Shown: positions 16,767-23,910 of the stretch, piece by piece
Layout of the letters: each line of letters begins with the position of its first letter
How positions within the stretch are numbered: position 1 is the stretch's first letter
NCBI GenBank assembly: GCA_012519875.1
Contig: JAAYPL010000069.1
Location: 1 to 28,105, forward strand
DNA from: Clostridiaceae bacterium
GTDB lineage: Bacteria; Bacillota; Clostridia; Saccharofermentanales; UBA5734
DNA length: 28,105 nt
Direction of reading: 5' to 3'
Program-made: the position numbers and the translations under genes
The notes under the pieces: model-generated
The model's database searches: none
Told to the model about the DNA's origin: nothing
What the model saw: the letters and a program-made list of their open reading frames with translations, nothing else

Positions 16767-18290
16767 GTGGTTAAAGCTTTTAAAAAAATAACCGATTGGA
16801 TCGCACACCGCTTGTTTCCCGGCACGAAGCGGCATTGGGTTCTGATGTCCGTCCTGATCGTTCTGGCCGTCTTGGCGGCTTTTTTGATCGGCGACCAATT
16901 GCGTACCTTGCCGAATGATACGTTGCAAACAACTTCGGGGGAGCCGGCAGGTGTTTTGCAGATTTCCGGTGTCCCGGCCGAAGCGTTCAAGCGGGAAGAT
17001 ACCGTCAAGGTCGGCGTATCCGATTCCTTTGGCATTCTGAATCCGCTTTTTTCGTTTGCCGACGGAGAGTGTGATGCCGTTTTGTTGATTTTCGAATCCT
17101 TGATCGGTTTGGATCAATCGGCAAATCCTGTCGCCAAGCTGGCAAAAAGCTGGCAATATGATGCGCAGGCAGGTCGGCTGACTTATCAGCTCCATCAGGA
17201 TCATACCTTCTCCGACGGCCGGCAGGTTCAGGTAAAAGATGTCATCTTTACTTACCGCTGCCTATTGTCGGATTCGTATAATGGGCCTTTGCGCGGCCGT
17301 TTTTCCTCGATTCTTGATGTACAGGCCGGTGAAAATCCGGAAGAGGTTGTGTTTCTCTTAAATGATACCCCTCAGGACCCGGATTACAGTTTATTCACGG
17401 TCGGCATATTGCCTTATGACCATTATGATATTAATCTTAACCGGGTTTTTGAGCTGGATGATCCGGCGATAAGTCCGATCGGCAGCGGCGCATTCCAAGT
17501 CGTTGATTTCAAGCCCGACCGACTGATTTTACAACGCCGGCCGGGGTACGGCGGAGCCATCCGACAGATCATTTTCAGTGTAATCGCCTCGGATGAAAAA
17601 TACCGCCTCCTGCTGGAAGGCGGCCTTGACATCGTCCGCAACACCTGGGATGTCCGGATGAAACAACGAGCACCGGAGCTTTGCGGCTACGCCCTGGTTC
17701 CCTTCAGCAGTCGGGTGGAAAGCTATTTTCTCGTTAACCCTGCTCCCGAGACCGGCAGCATCATCCAGCTGTCCTCGCAGCGTCTGGCCCTTTTGTTGAC
17801 GGCAGCCGGACGGCCGTTGAGCAATCTGCAGGCAAATTCACTTGCTGATCTGGCCGGCCATCCTTTCATGTTATATTTTTTTTCCGGTCTGGACCCGACA
17901 GCTTTATCCCAAAATAAGACCACGGCCGAGATCGTCGCCGGTCGGCTGACCGCCGCTGGTCTCGACATCTCCCTCGCCGGTCTGGACTGGCCGGATTTGG
18001 CAAAACGTGCCGCGAGACATGATTATGATCTGATGGTTTTGCCGGCAACCGTCAACAATCGTTTGCCGGATCGGACGATTATTCTGGCCGACCCGGTTCA
18101 TCCGTCAGCCAACGCTTGGGAGATGATGGTTCGTGATGAAGTTTTCATCATCTGCAACCGCTTGGATTTTGTCACAATTAACCCGATCGGCCAGCCGTTG
18201 ACGCATCTGCGCAGCACCTGGACCGACCGGATTGAGAATATCCGAATCCTTGATCACGACAATATGACCCGGGAGGCCGTACAACCATGA
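16767..18290 (+). CDS. Membrane-anchored extracellular solute-binding protein, family 5 (peptide/nickel type)
   Basis: The 507-residue protein has a short basic cytoplasmic segment, one membrane helix at about 23-42 with no lipobox cysteine, then a family 5 binding-protein domain. Family hallmarks are KVGVSDSFGILNPLFSF near residue 81, the LIFESLIGLD segment, YQLHQDHTFSDGRQVQVKDVIFTY (the conserved stretch around the domain hinge) and SPIGSGAFQVVDF. It is therefore probably held at the outer face by an uncleaved anchor. No permease or ATPase genes of an Opp/Nik importer are in the window. GTG 16767 is chosen for GGGAG 8 bases upstream; a GTG at 16746 lies too near the predicted transcription start. 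Its stop overlaps the next start as ATGA. Confidence 0.88.
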   Translation: MVKAFKKITDWIAHRLFPGTKRHWVLMSVLIVLAVLAAFLIGDQLRTLPNDTLQTTSGEPAGVLQISGVPAEAFKREDTVKVGVSDSFGILNPLFSFADGECDAVLLIFESLIGLDQSANPVAKLAKSWQYDAQAGRLTYQLHQDHTFSDGRQVQVKDVIFTYRCLLSDSYNGPLRGRFSSILDVQAGENPEEVVFLLNDTPQDPDYSLFTVGILPYDHYDINLNRVFELDDPAISPIGSGAFQVVDFKPDRLILQRRPGYGGAIRQIIFSVIASDEKYRLLLEGGLDIVRNTWDVRMKQRAPELCGYALVPFSSRVESYFLVNPAPETGSIIQLSSQRLALLLTAAGRPLSNLQANSLADLAGHPFMLYFFSGLDPTALSQNKTTAEIVAGRLTAAGLDISLAGLDWPDLAKRAARHDYDLMVLPATVNNRLPDRTIILADPVHPSANAWEMMVRDEVFIICNRLDFVTINPIGQPLTHLRSTWTDRIENIRILDHDNMTREAVQP

Positions 18291-19570
18291 AAACAGAACA
18301 AATAAATCAATGGCTGCGATCGGAGCTTATCCTGCTGGACGGAGCTACCGGAACCCATTTGCAGGCAAGAGGCATGCCAACAGGGGTGGCTCCGGAAGCC
18401 TGGATTCTTGAACATCGTGAGGTCTTGCGGGATCTTCAAACCGACTACTACGAGGCAGGAAGTCAGATCGTGCTGACCTCCACTTTTGGTGCCAACCGAC
18501 CGAAATTGGCTCGTCATTTAGGACAAGACGTTGATGTCGGCGCAATCAATCGCCGGTTGGCGGAAATCACAATTGCCGTGCGTGATGACCATCGGCGGAC
18601 AAAACCCAGCCGTCCGTATTTCGTCGCCGGAGACATCGGGCCTTCCGGGCTTTTCCTGTCTCCGGTAGGAGATCTTTCCCTTGATGATATGGTCACGATC
18701 TATCGTGAGCAGGTTCGCGGTCTGCTGAATGCCGGAGTTGATCTGTTTGTCATTGAAACCATGATGGATCTGGCCGAAGCGCGTGCGGCTGTGCTGGCGG
18801 TAAAAGCCGAATGTAACCTGCCGGTTCTGGCATCCTTGACATTTGCGGAAAACGGCCATACCTTATCCGGAAATTCACCTGTTGCCTGCCTGTTGACTCT
18901 GGCTGATGTCGGCGTTTCGGCTTTCGGAATCAACTGCTCCTTCGGCCCTGAGGAACTGGGACAGTTGATTGAGCCTCTACGGTCGATAACACCGATTCCG
19001 CTCCTGCTCAAGCCCAATGCCGGTCTGCCGACAGTCATTGATGATCAGACGGTTTTCCCTATGAATCCGGATGCTTTTGCCAAAAAAATGTGGCCGCTGG
19101 CCGGCCATGGGGTGCAGCTTCTGGGCGGTTGCTGCGGAACCGGCCCCGAGCATATCCGCCGGCTATCCCAACAAGGAGCGCAGATTAAAGGTGATGTGAT
19201 CAGCATAATGCCCGAACGTGATATGCCGGGCCTGATCTGTTCCGGACGTCAAACCGCAGAAATCTGCCGCATAAAAGACTGGCCGGTGTTTGAGTATTGT
19301 GATCCTGACAGCTTGTCCGACGATCTCCTCGATACGCTTGATGCAGAAGCAGCGGTTCTGGCCATAGACGCCGACCTGCCGGCAAAAGACTGGCCCGACC
19401 TGATTGAAGCCATCGTTCAGCTACAAGTTATGGCCCCTCTGCCGTTGGTCTTTAAAACCGACAATCCTTTGCTTTTGGAAAACCTGTTGCGTGCCTATTG
19501 CGGCCGAGCCGGCTATATTAGCACACAACCGTACTCTCGGCCGGAAGGCGTCCGGTTGGCCGGCACTTAA
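18287..19570 (+). CDS. Homocysteine S-methyltransferase-domain protein with degenerate pterin-like C-terminus
   Basis: Residues 1 to about 297 form a homocysteine-binding methyltransferase domain as in MetH/BHMT. LLDGATGTHLQARG is near the N-terminus, TSTFGAN at 64-70, and the zinc ligands are Cys217 (GINCSFGP) and Cys282-Cys283 (GGCCGTGPEH). It should bind zinc and homocysteine. The last 130 residues resemble a shortened and eroded methyltetrahydrofolate-binding domain: ICSGRQTAEI, then AVLAIDADLP, LPLVFKTDNP and LLRAYCGRAGYIS follow the order of MetH strands, but the GERINPTG folate motif and the second half are absent. The B12 domain is also absent. The methyl donor is thus unknown. It is coupled to the binding-protein gene by an ATGA overlap, with GGGAGG before the ATG. 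The stop overlaps the convergent Xre gene by 4 bases. Confidence 0.88.
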   Translation: MKTEQINQWLRSELILLDGATGTHLQARGMPTGVAPEAWILEHREVLRDLQTDYYEAGSQIVLTSTFGANRPKLARHLGQDVDVGAINRRLAEITIAVRDDHRRTKPSRPYFVAGDIGPSGLFLSPVGDLSLDDMVTIYREQVRGLLNAGVDLFVIETMMDLAEARAAVLAVKAECNLPVLASLTFAENGHTLSGNSPVACLLTLADVGVSAFGINCSFGPEELGQLIEPLRSITPIPLLLKPNAGLPTVIDDQTVFPMNPDAFAKKMWPLAGHGVQLLGGCCGTGPEHIRRLSQQGAQIKGDVISIMPERDMPGLICSGRQTAEICRIKDWPVFEYCDPDSLSDDLLDTLDAEAAVLAIDADLPAKDWPDLIEAIVQLQVMAPLPLVFKTDNPLLLENLLRAYCGRAGYISTQPYSRPEGVRLAGT

Positions 19571-19767
19571 TTTTCGGGATCATCACTATAAAAAACAGTC
19601 CATTCAAAGTCCAGGACATCGGCTAGTTTTTTTGCCACTTTGATGGACGGCGAGCGGGAAGCCGACTCTAACTGCGCATAGTAGGCTCTTGTGATGCCTG
19701 TTTTGCTTGCAACAGCCAGTTGTGTCATTTGCTGCTTTTTTCGCCGTTCAATTAACCATGTGCGCAT
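19567..19767 (-). CDS. Small Xre-family helix-turn-helix regulator
   Basis: The 66-residue protein is almost entirely one Xre/Cro-type HTH: TQLAVASKTGITRAYYAQLE (helices 2-3) followed by SPSIKVAKKLADVLDFEW. No second domain is present. GAGGGG lies 6 bases before ATG 19767, and a consensus promoter is directly upstream. The gene is divergent from a second Xre-type gene at 19895 and converges on the methyltransferase gene with a 4-base overlap. It probably binds the palindrome in its own promoter; that is inference. There is no toxin or phage gene next to it. Confidence 0.87.
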   Translation of the reverse strand: MRTWLIERRKKQQMTQLAVASKTGITRAYYAQLESASRSPSIKVAKKLADVLDFEWTVFYSDDPEN

Positions 19768-19793
19768 GCTGCACCCCTCTGTTTTTTAACTGC

Positions 19794-19822
19794 ATTATAG
19801 TCGCGTTACGCAACATTGTCAA
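19794..19822 (-). promoter_or_regulatory. Perfect-consensus SigA promoter with embedded palindrome
   Basis: On the minus strand TTGACA (19817-19822) and TATAAT (19794-19799) are separated by exactly 17 bases, a full consensus promoter. The spacer contains an imperfect dyad, GTTGCG-TAA-CGCGAC (19800-19814, with a perfect core GCG-TAA-CGC), placed so that a bound protein would block RNA polymerase. The 66-residue Xre protein is the obvious candidate ligand. Confidence 0.85.
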
Positions 19823-19838
19823 TTTTATCCTGTCAGTG

Positions 19839-19868
19839 TTGCTGATTGCTACAATTTTGCTTTATAAT
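19839..19868 (+). promoter_or_regulatory. Promoter of the second Xre-type regulator
   Basis: TTGCTG (19839-19844) and TATAAT (19863-19868) are 18 bases apart on the plus strand. The start of transcription would be near 19875, about 20 bases before the GTG start. It lies back to back with the consensus promoter of the 66-residue regulator; the two -35 boxes are 16 bases apart. Confidence 0.65.
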
Positions 19869-19894
19869 CAAAATCAAAAATGGAGGTGGGCTTT

Positions 19895-20206
19895 GTGGTC
19901 AATCAACTTCATAGTCGTTTGCGCTTGCTACGGGAAAAATCAGGCCTGACTCAGGCCCAGCTTGCAAAGATCCTTTTATTACCCCGTGTAACTTATACCC
20001 ATTATGAATTAGGCAAAAGAACCCCGGACCTCGATATGATCATTCGAATGGCCCGTCATTTCGATGTTACTGTGGATTATCTGGTGGGAAATTCGGACTT
20101 AAGCTATTTGCCTGTAACTGAATATTATCCTGAAGCCCAAAACAGCCGATTGGTAAAAAAGGTGGCCGATGCCGACCGGGGCGCAGATTACGAAGTATCG
20201 GACTGA
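19895..20206 (+). CDS. Xre-family helix-turn-helix regulator with short C-terminal tail
   Basis: The 103-residue protein has an Xre HTH at about residues 5-60 (LRLLREKSGLTQAQLAKIL, then YTHYELGKRTPDLDMIIRMA and FDVTVDYLVG). A polar tail of about 40 residues follows that I do not recognise. GTG 19895 is chosen because GGAGG lies 8 bases upstream; an ATG at 19880 overlaps that site and would leave none for itself. It is divergent from the 66-residue Xre gene and runs toward the rpoC terminator. The pair resembles the layout of repressor/antirepressor switches, but without associated phage or toxin genes the target is unknown. Confidence 0.87.
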   Translation: MVNQLHSRLRLLREKSGLTQAQLAKILLLPRVTYTHYELGKRTPDLDMIIRMARHFDVTVDYLVGNSDLSYLPVTEYYPEAQNSRLVKKVADADRGADYEVSD

Positions 20207-20216
20207 TATTCGCTAT

Positions 20217-20256
20217 AAAAAAAGCCCGCGGCAATTTTCCAAATCCTGCCGCGGGC
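20217..20256 (-). terminator. Intrinsic terminator of rpoBC
   Basis: The minus-strand RNA forms a perfect 10-bp GC-rich stem (GCCCGCGGCA with TGCCGCGGGC, 13-base loop) followed directly by seven U residues. It begins 21 bases after the rpoC stop. On the plus strand the stem is not followed by a T-tract, so it mainly serves rpoC. Confidence 0.95.
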
Positions 20257-20277
20257 ATTGTTGGTCGATAAATTTTG

Positions 20278-23200
20278 TCAGTCGGGATTACCGATCAGAT
20301 TCCCGGAAGATTGAAGAAGATCGAAGTTCTGCTCAACGACCGGCAATGCCGTAACGTTGCGATAACGTCCCATACCGGTTCCGGCCGGAATCAGCTTGCC
20401 GATAATGACATTTTCCTTAAGGCCGAGCAGCGGATCGATCTTGCCCTTAACCGCGGCATCGGTCAGCACCCGTGTCGTTTCCTGGAAAGACGCGGCCGAC
20501 AAGAATGAATCGGTCGCCAGCGACGCTTTGGTAATACCAATCAGCACGCGCTTGCCGCTCGCGGCCACCTTCCCGGCAGCCAAAGCTTTTTCGTTTTCCG
20601 TTTCGAAATCAAATATATCCACCAAGCTGCCGGTCAGCAGATCCGTATCGCCCGGATCATCGATCCGGATTTTGCGCATCATCTGGCGGGTGATGATTTC
20701 GATGTGCTTGTCATTGATTTCAACGCCGTTATTTTTGTAGACCTTGAGCACTTCTTGGATGATATATTTCTGAACGCCTCGCACACCGATAATTCGCATG
20801 ATGTCATGGGGATCGACCGAACCGTCGGTCAACAAGCCTCCGGCTTCAATATCGTCGCCGGAATTGACCAGCAACGTTGCGCTCGGCGGAACGTCATAGG
20901 TTTCGGCCTCTCCGTCAGCCGAAGTTACCGTTATCTCACGCCAACGATTACTAGTTTCTTTGATCTGAACAACTCCGGCAAGTTCTGAAATAATGGCTTG
21001 GCCTTTCGGCTTTCTTCTGGCCTCAAAAAGTTCCTCGACACGGGGCAAGCCCTGTGTAATATCATCGCCCGAGGCAATGCCGCCGGTGTGGAATGTCCGC
21101 ATGGTCAACTGAGTTCCGGGCTCGCCGATCGATTGGGCCGCCATAATCCCAACGGCTTCTCCGCTGACAGCGAGGCCGCCGGAGGCGAGATTGAGGCCAT
21201 AGCATTTGGCGCAGACGCCGTGACGGGCACGACAGGTCAGGACACTGCGAATAGGAACCTGCTTGTAACCGGCGCTAATAATGCGGTCGACCGCATGCTC
21301 GTTGATCAATTCATTGCGAGCCACCAAAACCTCCCCCGTCTCAGGGTCGGTCAGGTCATCGGCGGCGTAACGGCCGATAATGCGGTCGGCAAGGGATTTA
21401 ACGATACGGCGGGATTTACCGGAACCGCCGACGGCGACTTCGCTGATTTCAATGAAGTCATCCGTTCCGCAATCGGATTCGCGAATGATGACATCTTGGG
21501 CGACATCGACCAGGCGCCGGGTCAGATAACCGGAGTCGGCTGTTTTCAGCGCCGTATCGGACAAGGATTTTCGCGCGCCGTGGCTGGAAATGAAGAACTC
21601 AAGAACGTTCATGCCTTCGCGCAGGTTGGATTTGATCGGTATTTCGATGGTTTTGCCTGAGGTGTCGGTCATATTGCCGCGCATGCCGGCCAGCTGCTTG
21701 ATCTGATTAATATTTCCCCGGGCACCGGATTGGGACATCATATAGACAGGGTTGTATTTCCCAAGACTGCTCTTGAGGGCTTCCGTGATGTCATCGGTGG
21801 TACGGCGCCAGATCTCAATAACGGATCTGTAGCGGCCGTCATCATTGAGCAAACCGCGCCGATGCTGGTGGTTGATTTGATCAACTTTTCCCTCGGCGGC
21901 CTCAATAAACTTCTTTTTGACATCCGGTACGATCATGTCAAAAATACCGATCGAAATACCGCCAACCGTCGAATAATGAAAACCCATGGCCTTCATCTTA
22001 TCCAGAATGATCGCGGTTTCGGAAATTCCCAAATGCCGGATGCAACGCTCAACAATCTGGCCTTGCTCTTTTTTGCCCACCAGGAAATCACACTCCAGTT
22101 TGAAGGCGTTTTCCGGCTGGCTGCGATTAACAAAGCCGAGGTTTTGCGGAATGATCTCATTGAAAATAAAGCGGCCAAGGGTGCTTTCCACCAGCTGACT
22201 GCGAGTTTCTCCGTCGATCTGCCTGGTCAGGCGGACCTTGATCCGGGCATGCAGTCCGAGTTCGTGCTGGTCGTAAGCCATGATGGCTTCTTCAACGGAG
22301 GAAAAAACCTTGCCTTCACCTTTTTCACCATCCTTATCGATGGTGAGGTAATAAATACCCAAAACCATATCTTGGGTCGGCACCGTCACCGGCTTGCCGT
22401 CCTGCGGTTTGAGGAGATTGTTGGAGGACAGCATCAGGAATCTGGCCTCGGCCTGAGCTTCCGCCGAGAGGGGGACGTGGACAGCCATCTGGTCACCGTC
22501 AAAGTCGGCATTGTAGGCCGTGCAGACCAACGGGTGCAATTTAATGGCGCGACCTTCCACAAGAACCGGTTCAAAAGCTTGGATACCCAGCCTATGAAGC
22601 GTCGGCGCACGGTTGAGCAGAACCGGGTGATCCTGAATAACCTCTTCCAGCATATCCCAGACCAGGTCGTTGGCCCGGTCGACCAAGCGGCGGGCGGTCT
22701 TGATATTGTGCGCATGTCCGGCAGCCACAATGTTTTTCATGACAAAAGGTTTAAACAATTCAAGAGCCTTTTCTTTGGGCAGGCCGCATTGATGCAGCTT
22801 GAGTTCAGGACCGACCACAATAACCGAACGGCCGGAGTAGTCGACACGTTTGCCCAACAGGTTTTGACGGAATCGGCCCTGCTTGCCCTTAAGCATATCG
22901 GACAGGGATTTGAGGGCACGGTTGCCGGCGCCGGTGACCGGACGTCCGCGTCTGCCGTTATCAATGAGGGCATCAACGGCTTCCTGCAGCATGCGCTTTT
23001 CATTGCGGACGATGATTTCCGGAGCGCCGAGCTGCAAAAGCTTGTTCAAACGATTGTTGCGGTTGATCACCCGACGGTAGAGATCATTCAGGTCCGACGT
23101 GGCGAACCGCCCGCCGTCAAGTTGAACCATGGGACGTAATTCAGGCGGCAAAACCGGCAGAACATCCAGAATCATCCAATCCGGTTGATTGCCGGATTTC

Positions 23201-23853
23201 TTAAAGGCTTCCACCACTTCCAGGCGCTTGATAATACGAACTTTTTTCTGACCGGTGGCCGAACGAAATTCCTCGCGAAGCTTGGCCGCCAGCTCGTCAA
23301 TATCGATGGCCGCCAACAACTCCTTGATGGCCTCGGCGACCATCTTGGCCCGGAAAGAATTCCGGCCGACCTCATCAATGGCATCACGGTATTCGCGCTC
23401 ATTGATCACCTGACGCGGAGTGAATCCGGTTATACCCGGATCGATAACCACATAGGAGGCAAAATAAAGAACCCTTTCCAGATTGCGCGGCGACATATCC
23501 AAAATGAGTCCCATGCGGCTGGGAATACCGCGGAAATACCAGATATGGCAAACCGGCGCCGCCAGTTTAATATGTCCCAACCGCTCGCGGCGAACCCTGG
23601 ATCTGGTGACTTCGACGCCACAGCGATCACAAACGATTCCACGGTAACGAATTTTTTTATATTTGCCGCAATGACACTCCCAGTCCTTGGTCGGACCGAA
23701 AATTTTCTCACAGAACAGGCCGTCCCGTTCCGGTTTTAACGTTCGATAATTTATTGTTTCCGGCTTTTTGACTTCGCCCCTGGACCATTCAAGGATCTTC
23801 TCAGGTGAAGCAAGGCCGATGCCAATAGCCTCAAAATTTGTTATTTCAAACAT
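20278..23853 (-). CDS. rpoC: DNA-directed RNA polymerase subunit beta'
   Basis: RpoC is the beta' subunit that carries the catalytic Mg site of RNA polymerase. The 1191-residue length fits Bacillota. The N-terminal zinc ribbon has Cys60, Cys62, Cys75 and Cys78. The active-site motif NADFDGDQM is at 448-456, and the bridge-helix/trigger-loop region with GARGNINQIKQLAGMRG and AVGIMAAQSIGEPGTQLTM is present. The second zinc site (CGTDD, then CRARHGVCAKCYG) is complete. AAGGAG lies 10 bases before ATG 23853. It follows rpoB after 57 bases with no promoter or terminator apparent between them, and ends at a strong intrinsic terminator. Confidence 0.99.
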   Translation of the reverse strand: MFEITNFEAIGIGLASPEKILEWSRGEVKKPETINYRTLKPERDGLFCEKIFGPTKDWECHCGKYKKIRYRGIVCDRCGVEVTRSRVRRERLGHIKLAAPVCHIWYFRGIPSRMGLILDMSPRNLERVLYFASYVVIDPGITGFTPRQVINEREYRDAIDEVGRNSFRAKMVAEAIKELLAAIDIDELAAKLREEFRSATGQKKVRIIKRLEVVEAFKKSGNQPDWMILDVLPVLPPELRPMVQLDGGRFATSDLNDLYRRVINRNNRLNKLLQLGAPEIIVRNEKRMLQEAVDALIDNGRRGRPVTGAGNRALKSLSDMLKGKQGRFRQNLLGKRVDYSGRSVIVVGPELKLHQCGLPKEKALELFKPFVMKNIVAAGHAHNIKTARRLVDRANDLVWDMLEEVIQDHPVLLNRAPTLHRLGIQAFEPVLVEGRAIKLHPLVCTAYNADFDGDQMAVHVPLSAEAQAEARFLMLSSNNLLKPQDGKPVTVPTQDMVLGIYYLTIDKDGEKGEGKVFSSVEEAIMAYDQHELGLHARIKVRLTRQIDGETRSQLVESTLGRFIFNEIIPQNLGFVNRSQPENAFKLECDFLVGKKEQGQIVERCIRHLGISETAIILDKMKAMGFHYSTVGGISIGIFDMIVPDVKKKFIEAAEGKVDQINHQHRRGLLNDDGRYRSVIEIWRRTTDDITEALKSSLGKYNPVYMMSQSGARGNINQIKQLAGMRGNMTDTSGKTIEIPIKSNLREGMNVLEFFISSHGARKSLSDTALKTADSGYLTRRLVDVAQDVIIRESDCGTDDFIEISEVAVGGSGKSRRIVKSLADRIIGRYAADDLTDPETGEVLVARNELINEHAVDRIISAGYKQVPIRSVLTCRARHGVCAKCYGLNLASGGLAVSGEAVGIMAAQSIGEPGTQLTMRTFHTGGIASGDDITQGLPRVEELFEARRKPKGQAIISELAGVVQIKETSNRWREITVTSADGEAETYDVPPSATLLVNSGDDIEAGGLLTDGSVDPHDIMRIIGVRGVQKYIIQEVLKVYKNNGVEINDKHIEIITRQMMRKIRIDDPGDTDLLTGSLVDIFDFETENEKALAAGKVAASGKRVLIGITKASLATDSFLSAASFQETTRVLTDAAVKGKIDPLLGLKENVIIGKLIPAGTGMGRYRNVTALPVVEQNFDLLQSSGNLIGNPD

Positions 23854-23910
23854 TGCGTGCCGTCTCCTTCCGCAATTTGCCGATTATGACAATTATCCGC
23901 ACCGGTCTTC

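Noticed and set aside
16643..17035. N-terminal extension of the exporter adaptor by 131 codons
   Set aside because: The extension overlaps the divergent binding-protein gene and both promoters, has no family similarity, and a good binding site precedes ATG 16642.
21730..23139. A 469-codon open frame on the plus strand opposite rpoC
   Set aside because: It is antisense to strongly conserved rpoC sequence, shows no family motif and has no ribosome binding site; long open antisense frames are common opposite GC-moderate conserved genes.
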